Assembly (NCBI GenBank): GCA_963737075.1
Contig: CAVTRI010000002.1
Coordinates: 1,364,001-1,428,000 of the forward strand
Reading direction: 5' to 3'
DNA from: CAVTRI01 sp963737075
GTDB taxonomy: Bacteria; Actinomycetota; Acidimicrobiia; Acidimicrobiales; Palsa-688
Length of the DNA stretch: 64,000 bases
Under the pieces are notes generated by a model. That model was not told the origin of the DNA. It searched no databases and saw nothing but the letters and a program-made list of their open reading frames with translations. This document shows, one piece after another, positions 41,440 to 49,795 of this stretch. The stretch's first letter is position 1. Every line of letters starts with the position of its first letter. Made by a program: the position numbers and the translations under genes.

Positions 41440-41906
41440 CACCGCCAGGCGCGCCGTACTCTCCGGTCCGCCCAGGCGGCGCGGGAAGGTGGCATCCTTG
41501 GCGAGGTTGGCCGCCATCTCGTCGGGAACGCGAGCCGTGATGCCGGTGGCGAACAATGTTGTTGATCACCCCCCGCTCCTCGTCTCGGACTCGTTGTCTT
41601 GCATGTGTCGCCACCAGGTTGAGCTCCACCACGGGTCGGAACTCGTCCAATGGGTGCGGACCCGACGAAGAGATGGTCTTCTGGCCGACCCGCCGCCGGC
41701 CGTGTTTACCGCGATGTGCAGATGTCCGAGGTCGGCCCGGGCGGCGCCGAGCGCCCCCTCGACACCGGCCTCGTGGTGACGTCAATGGGATGGAAGGTGG
41801 CACCGCCTCCTATCGACGCTGCCACGTCGGCTCCGGCCGACGAGGGCAGGTCCAGGATCGCGACCTGCGCGCCGACGATGACCGCTCCCTTGCCCTTGAT
41901 GTCCAG
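41440..41906 (-). pseudogene. Decayed SDR (HSD17B10-like 3-hydroxyacyl-CoA dehydrogenase)
   Basis: Recognisable pieces in shifting frames: LDIKGKGAVIVGA then QVAILDLPSSAGADVAASIGGGATFHPIDVT with the Gly-rich motif region deleted; EAGVEGALGAARADLGHLHIAVNTAGGG (the NNAG strand, altered); GPHPLDEFRPVVELNLVAT; ERGVINN; and PDEMAANLAKDATFPRRLGGPE, the C-terminal end. At least three internal deletions and several frameshifts, and the catalytic Tyr-Lys part is missing. Function lost. It sits just downstream of the P450 at 41919 on the same strand, so it was probably once part of that operon. Confidence 0.7.
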
Positions 41907-41918
41907 GGGGGCGCTAGC

Positions 41919-43130
41919 TTAGCCGCCCCAGCTGAGCATCAAATCCTTGACATGCCGCAGGCCGGGCGGGTACTCGAGCTTCTCGTGGCCCGGCTTGATC
42001 CGGTAGTCGGGAATCCGCTTGTGCCACTCCCGCAATGTGACGCGCAGCTCGCGCCGGGCCAGATGGGATCCGAGGCAGCGGTGCACGCCGGCGCCGAACG
42101 CGATATGCGGGTTGTCCACCCGGTCGAACCGGACCGCAAACGGGTCCTCGAACGCCGACGGGTCGATGTTGGCCGCCCCATAGCTGACGCAGACGGCCGT
42201 CCCTGCCTTGACCTGGTGACCCGACGGGAGCACGACATCTTGCGTGGCGACACGGGGTACGCCCGCCGGCACCGGTGACTCCCATCGCAGCAGCTCCTCC
42301 ACCGCGGCCGGGATCCCGGAGGGCTGGTCAACCATGCGTCGGCGGGCGGCGGAATTGCGGGCCAGGTGGGCATAGAAGCACGTGAGCGAGTCGCTGACGG
42401 TGTCCAATCCGGCGATGAGGAACAGGTAGCAAATGTCGAGAATCTCCTCGTCCGTCAGGCGTTCCCCATCGATCTCGGCGGTGAGGAACCGGGTGACGAT
42501 GTCGTGCGACGGGGCTCTCTTGCGTTTGGCGATCAGCGACGAGAAGTAGGCGTAGACGTCCTGGCTGGTGGCCGTCTGGACCTCCAGGCGTTTTTCGAAG
42601 TCGCCAAACGCGCTGGCGTCGAGTTTCTCCGGGTGGAGGATCCCGTCGCGCAAGTGGAGGAACATGTGCAGCTCTTTTTCGGGCAGCCCGAGCAGCCCGA
42701 GGAACACCGACGCCGGGAAGACGTCAGCGAACTCCTCGCTGAAGTTGCACTCACCACGGTCGATAAACCCGTCGATGAAGCCGTTGGCCCGCCTGACGAT
42801 GTCGGGCTCCTGTTCGTCCATGCGCTTCGGCGCGAACAGCGGATCCAGCAGCTTGCGATATTTCGCGTGGCGAGGTGGATCGACGTTCAGCGGGATCAGC
42901 GGCCGCTCGTTGCCCATGTGCATCTCGACCCGCGACGAGAACAGCTCGTGGTGGCGGAGGACAAAGTCGGTGTCGACCCGGCCGAAGCTGAGCGCCATCT
43001 CGTCGGCCAGCTCCACGAGGCCGCCCCGCTCGATGAGCTCCCGGTACTGCTCATGAGGCGAGGAGAGGTCGATCATCACCTGCGTCCCAAGCTCCTGGTC
43101 GGTCAGGACCTTGTGCACCGTCTCGGACAT
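41919..43130 (-). CDS. Cytochrome P450
   Basis: 403 residues. I-helix LIAGLDTVSDSLTCFYAHLAR (AGLDT instead of the common AGxET), ExxR in EELLRWESPVPAGVPRVATQD, and heme loop HIAFGAGVHRCLGSHLARRELRV with the Cys ligand. NVDPPRHAKYRKLLDPLFAPKRM is the C-helix region. Bacterial class I P450, needing ferredoxin and reductase encoded elsewhere. Substrate unknown; the setting suggests an aromatic or steroid-like compound. ATG 43130. Divergent from a TetR gene 79 bp away that may repress it. Confidence 0.9.
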   Translation of the reverse strand: MSETVHKVLTDQELGTQVMIDLSSPHEQYRELIERGGLVELADEMALSFGRVDTDFVLRHHELFSSRVEMHMGNERPLIPLNVDPPRHAKYRKLLDPLFAPKRMDEQEPDIVRRANGFIDGFIDRGECNFSEEFADVFPASVFLGLLGLPEKELHMFLHLRDGILHPEKLDASAFGDFEKRLEVQTATSQDVYAYFSSLIAKRKRAPSHDIVTRFLTAEIDGERLTDEEILDICYLFLIAGLDTVSDSLTCFYAHLARNSAARRRMVDQPSGIPAAVEELLRWESPVPAGVPRVATQDVVLPSGHQVKAGTAVCVSYGAANIDPSAFEDPFAVRFDRVDNPHIAFGAGVHRCLGSHLARRELRVTLREWHKRIPDYRIKPGHEKLEYPPGLRHVKDLMLSWGG

Positions 43131-43209
43131 GGCGCCTCCTCGCGAGCGAACCAGAGTCTGGCGTACACTGCCATTGTTGTCAAGGCCAGCCAATACAGGG
43201 AGCGCGACC

Positions 43210-43848
43210 GTGCCGGAGCGGCAGACTGCACCCGTGGTGACGACCCACGCCGGCCCCTGGGAGCGCAAGCGGGTCCGTATGTCGCTCGAAATCGAGCGGT
43301 CGGGGCTCGAACTCCTCGCGGAACGAGGCCTGGACGACGTCACCGTTGAGCAGGTGGCGGCCGCTGCGGGCATTTCCGACCGGACGTTTTTCCGCTATTT
43401 CCGCAACGTGCCCGACGTGTTGACCGGTGTGCCCGAGCGCGAAGTGGCGCGGGTGGGCCAGCTGGTCGCCGCCCGGCCGCCGGAAGAGGATCTGCTGGCC
43501 GCGTTCCGGGCGGTCTTCGAAGGCGCCGAGGAGGAGGCCTTCGACCCTGACGGGGATCTCAAGGAGGACGCACTCCGATTGTGGACCGACATCGCCCGCC
43601 GGGACCCCGAACGGGTGAGCGCGTTGAGCCACGCGCAGACCACGATGACCGGGGCATTCACCGAGCTCATCGCTGGTCGGCTCGGGCTCGACCCTGTGCA
43701 CGAGCCAACGGCGGGGGTGCTCGGGGCCGCGCTCGCAGGCGTGGTGTGGTTCGTGTACCTGCGCTTCATCGAGTCCGAACAGGCCGTACCGTTGGCGGAC
43801 ATGCTGGGCGAAGCGTTCGAGCGGCTCGGCGACCTGTACCGTCGGTAG
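43210..43848 (+). CDS. TetR family transcriptional regulator
   Basis: 212 residues from GTG 43210. RVRMSLEIERSGLELLAERGLDDVTVEQVAAAAGISDRTFFRYFRNVPDVLTGV is a complete TetR DNA-binding domain at residues ~23-76; the FFRYF wording and C-terminal part (LWTDIARRDPERVSALSHAQTTM) follow the usual MftR-like group. It probably controls the divergent P450 and the sulfatase that starts 25 bp downstream. Longer in-frame starts would overlap the P450 promoter. Confidence 0.88.
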   Translation: MPERQTAPVVTTHAGPWERKRVRMSLEIERSGLELLAERGLDDVTVEQVAAAAGISDRTFFRYFRNVPDVLTGVPEREVARVGQLVAARPPEEDLLAAFRAVFEGAEEEAFDPDGDLKEDALRLWTDIARRDPERVSALSHAQTTMTGAFTELIAGRLGLDPVHEPTAGVLGAALAGVVWFVYLRFIESEQAVPLADMLGEAFERLGDLYRR

Positions 43849-43873
43849 ACCACGAGAGAAGGGGGGAACGTCG

Positions 43874-46108
43874 ATGTCGAGCGAGCGTTTTGGGGGTATG
43901 GTGGGCTTGACGGCTGCCGATTCGCGGCCGTGGTGGCCACGGCTCCCGATCCGCTCGAGCGGGGCGCCCAACGTAGTCGTGATCGTGTTCGACGACGTCG
44001 GCTTCTCTGACTTGGGATGCTACGGCTCGGAGATCAACACCCCCACGCTCGACGGGCTCGCCGAACGGGGGTTGCGCTACACCAGTTTCCACACCACTGC
44101 CTTGTGCTCCCCGACGAGAGCATGCCTGCTGACGGGCCGAAATCACCACTCCGTCGGCATGGGCGGATTGGCTGAATGGGACCACGGTTACCCAGGTATT
44201 CGGGGCCGAATCAGCCGGAGCGCCGCCACCCTGGCCGAAGTGCTCCGGCCACACGGGTACGCGACATGGGCGGTCGGAAAGTGGCACCTGACGCCGACCT
44301 GGCAGACGTCGGCGGCGGGCCCGTTTGACCAGTGGCCGACGCAGCGGGGCTTCGACCGCTTCTACGGGTTCCTGCCGGGCGAGACCAACCAGTACCACCC
44401 GGATCTGAGCCGGGACAATCATTCGCTGCCGATCCCGAACCAACCCGGCTACCACCTCACCGAAGACCTGGTGGACCGGGCGATCGGCTACGTGACCGAG
44501 CACGCCAGCGTGGCCCCGGAACGACCGTTTTTCTTATACCTGTGCCTGGGCGCCTGCCACGCCCCGCACCACGTCCCGAGGGCGTACATCGACCGGTACA
44601 TGCCGGTCTTCGAGAAGGGGTGGGACGCGACCCGGGCGGACCGTCTGGCCCGCCAGCTGAAGATGGGCGTGGTGCCGGCGGGCACCGAGCTGCCGCCTCG
44701 CAACGACGGGGTTCGGCCATGGGACGACCTGTCGGCGGACGAGCAGCGGCTGGCGGTGCGCCTCCAGGCCGCCTACGCCGGCATGCTGCAACATGCCGAC
44801 GAGCACCTCGGACGGCTGCTGGCGGCCATCGACGGGCTGGGACGCTGCGACGACACCATGGTGGCGGTGATGTCGGACAATGGCGCCAGCCAGGAAGGGT
44901 CACGGATCGGGACTGTCAATGCGCTCCGCTATTTCAACGGAGAAAGAGACGACCTCGGTTACAACCTGGCGCATCTCGATGAAATCGGCGAGGCGCATCT
45001 CAACAACAACTATCCGCTCGGATGGGCGATGGCAGGCAACACTCCCTTGAAGCGGTACAAGCAGAACACCCACGGGGGAGGGGTGCGCGACCCGCTCATC
45101 ATCTCGTGGACGGGCGGGATCGCCGATGGAGGCGGCATCCGTCGCCAGTTCCACCACGTCGTCGACATCGCGCCCACCGTCCTCGAAGCGTGCGGGGTGG
45201 AGCTGCCCGACCTGGTGGCGGGGGTGGCCCAAATGCCAATGGAAGGCACCAGCTTGGTCTACACGTTCGACCATCCTGACGTCCCGACGGCGAAGGACGT
45301 TCAGCATTTCGAGATGCTCGGCCACCGTGGTATTTGGCACAACGAATGGAAGGCGGTTGCCTATCACAAGCCGGCAAGCTCATTCGACGACGACCGATGG
45401 GAGCTGTACCACCTCGACGAGGACTTTGCTGAGTGTCACGACCTGGCCGAAGCCCAGCCGGAGAAGCTCGCCGAGATGATTGGCCGATGGTGGGCGGCGG
45501 CCGGTCGTCACCAGGTGCTGCCGTTGCGCGATCCCGTGAACCTGTTCGGCGCCCACGACCCGGGCCGGATCCGCAGACGTCACCTGCTGTACCCGGGGAT
45601 CGGGCGGATCCCGACCGACGCTGCGCCTGATTTGCGCAACTGTTCGTACCAGATCGAGGCCGAGGTTGACATGCCCGACGGCGGCGCGGAGGGCGTGCTG
45701 GTGGCTCACGGGGATTGGTGCGGGGGATATGCGTTCTATATACGCGATGCCCGTGCGGTGTACGAACTCAACCGGCTCGGCGAACATCACCGCGTAGCGG
45801 CTGAGGAGCCGCTCGCCCCAGGCCCGCACCGCATTCGCTACTCGTACAAGCGGGACGACTACACGTCCGGCACCGGCGTGCTTTCGGTCGATGGCAAACC
45901 CGTGGCGGAAGGCGGTTGCCCGCCGCTGCCGGCCGGGATGCTCGGCTTCGTAGGCCTGGAGGTGGGGCGGGCACCGGTGCCGGCGGTGGGGGAGTTCACC
46001 GCGCCGTGGCCGTTCACCGGCAGGCTGCTGCAGGTCGTGGTCGAGCGCGACGGCGACGGCAAGATCGACGCCCTGGCCGAATTTCGTGCTGCGGTGGGTA
46101 CCCAGTGA
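43874..46108 (+). CDS. Arylsulfatase
   Basis: 744 residues. Type I sulfatase: PNVVVIVFDDVGFSDLGCYG (Ca-binding Asp pair), ALCSPTRACLLTGRNHHSVG with the CxPxR motif whose Cys becomes formylglycine, VGKWHL, HAPHHV and VAVMSDNGAS. The C-terminal ~200 residues (from about 545) form an extra beta-rich part (EVDMPDGGAEGVLVAHGDWCGGYAFYIRD), usual in the large AtsA-like actinobacterial enzymes. No signal peptide, so probably cytoplasmic. It would hydrolyse a sulfate ester, for example of a steroid or phenol, before oxidation. Starts 25 bp after the TetR gene. Confidence 0.9.
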   Translation: MSSERFGGMVGLTAADSRPWWPRLPIRSSGAPNVVVIVFDDVGFSDLGCYGSEINTPTLDGLAERGLRYTSFHTTALCSPTRACLLTGRNHHSVGMGGLAEWDHGYPGIRGRISRSAATLAEVLRPHGYATWAVGKWHLTPTWQTSAAGPFDQWPTQRGFDRFYGFLPGETNQYHPDLSRDNHSLPIPNQPGYHLTEDLVDRAIGYVTEHASVAPERPFFLYLCLGACHAPHHVPRAYIDRYMPVFEKGWDATRADRLARQLKMGVVPAGTELPPRNDGVRPWDDLSADEQRLAVRLQAAYAGMLQHADEHLGRLLAAIDGLGRCDDTMVAVMSDNGASQEGSRIGTVNALRYFNGERDDLGYNLAHLDEIGEAHLNNNYPLGWAMAGNTPLKRYKQNTHGGGVRDPLIISWTGGIADGGGIRRQFHHVVDIAPTVLEACGVELPDLVAGVAQMPMEGTSLVYTFDHPDVPTAKDVQHFEMLGHRGIWHNEWKAVAYHKPASSFDDDRWELYHLDEDFAECHDLAEAQPEKLAEMIGRWWAAAGRHQVLPLRDPVNLFGAHDPGRIRRRHLLYPGIGRIPTDAAPDLRNCSYQIEAEVDMPDGGAEGVLVAHGDWCGGYAFYIRDARAVYELNRLGEHHRVAAEEPLAPGPHRIRYSYKRDDYTSGTGVLSVDGKPVAEGGCPPLPAGMLGFVGLEVGRAPVPAVGEFTAPWPFTGRLLQVVVERDGDGKIDALAEFRAAVGTQ

Positions 46109-46169
46109 GCGGCCCGGGAGGCCGGTCCGGAGCGGCAGGTTGGCCCAACACCCCTCGGGTGGTGGGGCA

Positions 46170-47762
46170 ATGAGCGAGCGGCGTTCGTTCTGGGCCTGGT
46201 GCCTCGAGTCGGAGCAACCCACGGACGCCCAACGGGCGGACATGGCCCGCGACCTGTCAGCGCGAGCAGGAACGACGATCGTCGCCAAACCGGTGCCCAA
46301 CCTGGCCGACGCCGACCTGCGGCCGCCGCGGGTCAAGGTGCCGGAAGGGCTGTCCGGCTGGTGTACGACCGACACGTGGGAGCGGGCGTTTCACGCGTAC
46401 GGCGCCCACTTCACCGATCGCACACTGGCCTTCAACCTCGAGTTTCCCAACCCGCCGGATGTGGTAGCCCACCCCCGTAGCGAGGGCGAACTGGAGGCGA
46501 CGCTCGACTGGTGCGCCGGGGAGGGGCACGTTGTCGTGCCCTACGGTGGCGGATCGTCGGTGGTGTGGGGCGTCAACCCGCCGGAGGCCGACGCTGTAGT
46601 GACGATCGCCACGGAGCGGTTGGACCGGGTGCTGGAAGTGGACGAGACCTCACGGGCGGCCCGGATCCAGGCGGGCACCTTCGGCCCCGCGCTGGAAGAC
46701 CAGCTGCGCCCGCGAGGGCTGACGTTGCGCCACTTCCCACAGTCGTTCCGGTTCTCGTCGCTCGGCGGATGGATTGCCACCCGCTCGGGCGGCCACTACG
46801 CCACCAACCACACCCACATCGATGACTTTGTGGAATCGGTGCGGATGCTGACGCCCGCGGGCTGGTGGGAGTCGTGGCGGCTGCCAGGGTCCGGCGCCGG
46901 GCCGTCACCGGATCGCATGGTGATCGGAAGCGAAGGTGTCCTCGGCATCATCACCGAGGCGTGGATGCGAATCCAGAAACGGCCGCAATTTCGGGCTACG
47001 GCCGGCGTCACCTTCTCGTCATGGGAGGAAAGCTACGAGGCGGCGCGCCAGGTCGTGCAGGCCAAACTCTGGCCTGCGAACCTGCGGTTGCTGGACCGTG
47101 CCGAGGCAGGCCGGGCGGCGGGGCTCGAGGGCGAGAAGGCCTTGCTGATCATCGGCTTCGAATCGTCGGAGCTCAGCCAGCGGGCCAACATTGGCGATGC
47201 TGTAGGCATCGCCCGCGGCTGCGGCGGCCAGATCTCTGACGACGACATCGTGGTGGCCGACGCCGGCCAGCCAACCGGGAGAGGGGGAGCCGTAGGGGCG
47301 TGGCGGGACGCCTTCATCGAGGTTCGGCCGGGAATGGAGACGAGCCTCGGTCTGGTTGCCGACACGTTCGAGACCGCCATCACGTGGGACCGCTGGCCCG
47401 ACTTCGACGCTGTCGTCCGCCAGAAGGTGTCGGCAGCGTTGCGTGAGGTGTTCGGCCACGAGCCACTGCTGTCGTGCCGGTTCACCCACGTCTACCCGGA
47501 CGGCCCGGCGCCCTATTACACCTGGTCCGGGGTCGGCCGCCAGGGGAGCGAGATTGCGATGTGGACAGAGATCAAGCACGCGAACGCTGAAGCCGTCCAC
47601 GACGCGGGCGGCACGATCAGCCACCACCACGCCGTGGGCCGCATGCATCGACCGCAGTACGACCGTCAGCGCCCCGACCTGTTCGCGGCGGCATTGCGGG
47701 CCGCCAAGACCACGCTCGACCCTGGCGGCCTGCTCAACCCCGGAGTCCTGATAGACCCATGA
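46170..47762 (+). CDS. FAD-linked oxidase (alkyl-DHAP synthase-like)
   Basis: 530 residues. FAD-binding type 4 domain: RSEGELEATLDWCAGEGHVVVPYGGGSSVVWGV, ARIQAGTFGPALEDQLRPRGLTLRHFPQSFRFSSLGGWIATRSGGHYATNH, and VIGSEGVLGIITEAWMRIQ; then a FAD-oxidase C domain ending HHHAVGRMHRPQY...LDPGGLLNPGVL. HHH and the second-to-last segment match the alkyldihydroxyacetonephosphate synthase-like group of actinobacteria, which may act in ether-lipid or glycerol-ether metabolism; a lactate/glycolate-type oxidase is the alternative. ATG 46170. It follows the sulfatase by 61 bp. Confidence 0.85.
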   Translation: MSERRSFWAWCLESEQPTDAQRADMARDLSARAGTTIVAKPVPNLADADLRPPRVKVPEGLSGWCTTDTWERAFHAYGAHFTDRTLAFNLEFPNPPDVVAHPRSEGELEATLDWCAGEGHVVVPYGGGSSVVWGVNPPEADAVVTIATERLDRVLEVDETSRAARIQAGTFGPALEDQLRPRGLTLRHFPQSFRFSSLGGWIATRSGGHYATNHTHIDDFVESVRMLTPAGWWESWRLPGSGAGPSPDRMVIGSEGVLGIITEAWMRIQKRPQFRATAGVTFSSWEESYEAARQVVQAKLWPANLRLLDRAEAGRAAGLEGEKALLIIGFESSELSQRANIGDAVGIARGCGGQISDDDIVVADAGQPTGRGGAVGAWRDAFIEVRPGMETSLGLVADTFETAITWDRWPDFDAVVRQKVSAALREVFGHEPLLSCRFTHVYPDGPAPYYTWSGVGRQGSEIAMWTEIKHANAEAVHDAGGTISHHHAVGRMHRPQYDRQRPDLFAAALRAAKTTLDPGGLLNPGVLIDP

Positions 47763-47785
47763 GGACATTGTGAGGAGGTAGGTGG

Positions 47786-49063
47786 ATGAGCGTCCAGATC
47801 GAATCCGCGTGGTCCCGGTTTCCCGACTACCGCATCGACCTCGTGCCGTGCCGGGCAAGAGCACAGGCGTGGGCCGGTGACCTGTTGCTGGCGGAGAGCG
47901 ACGAGTGCGTGGTGCTGGAGGAGGAAAAGCACGTCGACCGCTTGTACTTCCCAGAGAAGGATGTGCGGTGGGAGCTGTTCACGGCGACCGATCACCACAC
48001 GATCTGCCCATTCAAGGGGCAGGCCGACTACTGGAGCCTCACGAGCGCCGACCCTGTAGAGGACAACGTTGTATGGGCCTATCACCAGCCGTTTCCGCAG
48101 GTGGCCGGCATCGAGTCGTACGTGTGCTTCTACCACGAACGCCTCCGGGTCGTGCTCAACGAGCGCTGGCCGGACGGCTCGCTCGTGCCCACCCGATTCC
48201 CGACATGGGGCGACGCCACCGAGCTCCGCCGCCTGATCGACGTCGAACCTGTAGGAAAGAACCGCTTCGTCGGGCCGGCCTACGGCGACACGCCCCGCAA
48301 CGTGGTGGAGGGCGGGCAACTTCTTGCCCAGGCGGTGGTGGCCGCCTCCAAGGCGGTGCCCGGGCAGCGGGTCACGTCGGCGTCGATGATCTTCTCGCGG
48401 GCGGCGGCGTTCGACCAGCCCCTCGAGCTGGACGTCGAGGTCCTGCGAGGCGGCCGCACCTTCTCGACGGTCGAGGCCCGGGTCACGCAGGACGGCTCGC
48501 TGCGGAGCGCGGGCCTCCTGTTGATGGATGCCGGGGCGCCCGACGTCATCCACCACGCGGCCGCCATGCCCCAGGTGGCCGGGCCGGAAGACGCCGTCCC
48601 CCACGACTTCGGGGTCACGGGCCGGGAGTTGCGGGTCGTGGACGGCGCGTACGACCCGGATCCCGAGCGCATCGGGCCGCCCGAGCTCTACGTGTGGGCC
48701 CGGTTTCGTGACGCGCCCTCGGAGCCCTATCTCCATGCCGCGCTCCTGGCGCAGTCGACGACGCACTGGACGATCGCGGCGGCCATGTTGCCCCATCAGG
48801 GGTTCGGGGAGGCCGACGCCCACGTGAGCTTGTCGACGGGGATCATGCAGACAACCATCGCCTTTCACGACGAGATCGATGTCACCGGATGGCTGCTCTA
48901 CGCCAACCAGGCGATCTGGTCGGGGCGGGGTCTGGCCCAAGGTGAGGGCCGGGTGTTCACCCGCGACGGGCGGCTGGTGGCGTCCTACAGCGTTCAGGCC
49001 ATGATCCGGGCCTTCGAGAAGGATCCGGCCGCGATGGGGAAGGACGCCCGCACGGCGATGTGA
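47786..49063 (+). CDS. DUF427-TesB fusion (thioesterase II with N-terminal DUF427)
   Basis: 425 residues joining two families. Residues ~25-140 are DUF427: AGDLLLAESDECVVLEEEKHVDRLYFPEKDVRWELF, HHTICPFKGQADYWSL, and VCFYHERLRVVL. Residues ~170-410 are TesB-type double hotdog: NVVEGGQLLAQAVVAASKAVPGQRVTSASMIFSRAAAFDQPLELDVEVLRGGRTFSTVEA and SLSTGIMQTTIAFHDEIDVTGWLLYANQAIWSGRGLAQGEGRVFTRDGRLVASYSVQAM. It should hydrolyse an acyl-CoA; DUF427 has no settled role. ATG 47786 follows GAGGAGGTAGG. It follows the FAD oxidase by 23 bp. Confidence 0.88.
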   Translation: MSVQIESAWSRFPDYRIDLVPCRARAQAWAGDLLLAESDECVVLEEEKHVDRLYFPEKDVRWELFTATDHHTICPFKGQADYWSLTSADPVEDNVVWAYHQPFPQVAGIESYVCFYHERLRVVLNERWPDGSLVPTRFPTWGDATELRRLIDVEPVGKNRFVGPAYGDTPRNVVEGGQLLAQAVVAASKAVPGQRVTSASMIFSRAAAFDQPLELDVEVLRGGRTFSTVEARVTQDGSLRSAGLLLMDAGAPDVIHHAAAMPQVAGPEDAVPHDFGVTGRELRVVDGAYDPDPERIGPPELYVWARFRDAPSEPYLHAALLAQSTTHWTIAAAMLPHQGFGEADAHVSLSTGIMQTTIAFHDEIDVTGWLLYANQAIWSGRGLAQGEGRVFTRDGRLVASYSVQAMIRAFEKDPAAMGKDARTAM

Positions 49064-49099
49064 CCACGGCTCCGGGGTTACGGCTGAATGCAGATGATA

Positions 49100-49105
49100 T
49101 ACAAT
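49100..49105 (+). promoter_or_regulatory. Probable -10 box of the GntR gene (leaderless)
   Basis: TACAAT within GATATACAATCG; six bases separate it from the GTG at 49112. The in-frame ATG at 49088 would lie upstream of the -10 and is therefore unlikely to be the start. Confidence 0.45.
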
Positions 49106-49111
49106 CGTGCC

Positions 49112-49795
49112 GTGACCTCCCCGGTTTTGCCCCCACCCGCGGGCGGGAACGCCAGGCGGAGCAGCGGCGACCAGGTGTCCCGCTATATCCGCAGGCTCAT
49201 CTTCGACGGGGTGCTGCGCCCCGGGCAGCGAGTCCCCCAAGACCAGGTCGCCAACACGCTGGGCGTCAGCCGCATCCCCGTCCGCGAGGCGCTGATCGCC
49301 CTGGAACGTGAGGGGTGGGTCACGATCGAACTGCACCGCGGCGCGTTCATCAACGCCATCTCGGTGGACAGTGTGCGCGACCATTACGCCCTCTACGGGC
49401 TGATCTACGGGTTTGCGGTCCGCCGAGCGCTCGAGCGCGGCGCGCCCGATTTCCCGGAACGGGTTAGCAAAGTGGCGGACGAACTGGTGGCAGCAGACAG
49501 CGAAGACGCGGTGTGGCAGCGCTCGCTGGAGTTCCACATCCTTGTCCTGGCGGAGGCCCGCAACCGGCGTATCGGGTCCTCGGTCCGGGCGCTCTCAGCC
49601 ATGGTGCCCGGGTCTTTCTTCGTGGCGGTGCCGGAAGCGGTGCCGCCGCAGAAACGCGGCATAGCCGCCATTGCCAGGGCGGTGAAGGCACGTGATGCCG
49701 ACAGAGCCGCCGCGCAGTACGAGAAGATGATGCGGCAGGTGGGGGAGAAGGTCGTCGACCTCTTCGAGGACCGCGGGCTGTTCGGGCGGGCGTGA
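49112..49795 (+). CDS. GntR family regulator (FadR/FCD type)
   Basis: 227 residues. RSSGDQVSRYIRRLIFDGVLRPGQRVPQDQVANTLGVSRIPVREALIALEREGWVTIELHRGAFI is a GntR winged helix; the rest is an all-helical FCD ligand domain (DHYALYGLIYGFAVRRALERG, SLEFHILVLAEARNRR), with His/Asp positions that bind a metal in this group. GTG 49112 chosen from the -10 box. It touches the ligase start (TGATG), so it probably controls the whole block from 49.1 to 56.0 kb in response to an acyl-CoA or acid. Confidence 0.88.
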   Translation: MTSPVLPPPAGGNARRSSGDQVSRYIRRLIFDGVLRPGQRVPQDQVANTLGVSRIPVREALIALEREGWVTIELHRGAFINAISVDSVRDHYALYGLIYGFAVRRALERGAPDFPERVSKVADELVAADSEDAVWQRSLEFHILVLAEARNRRIGSSVRALSAMVPGSFFVAVPEAVPPQKRGIAAIARAVKARDADRAAAQYEKMMRQVGEKVVDLFEDRGLFGRA

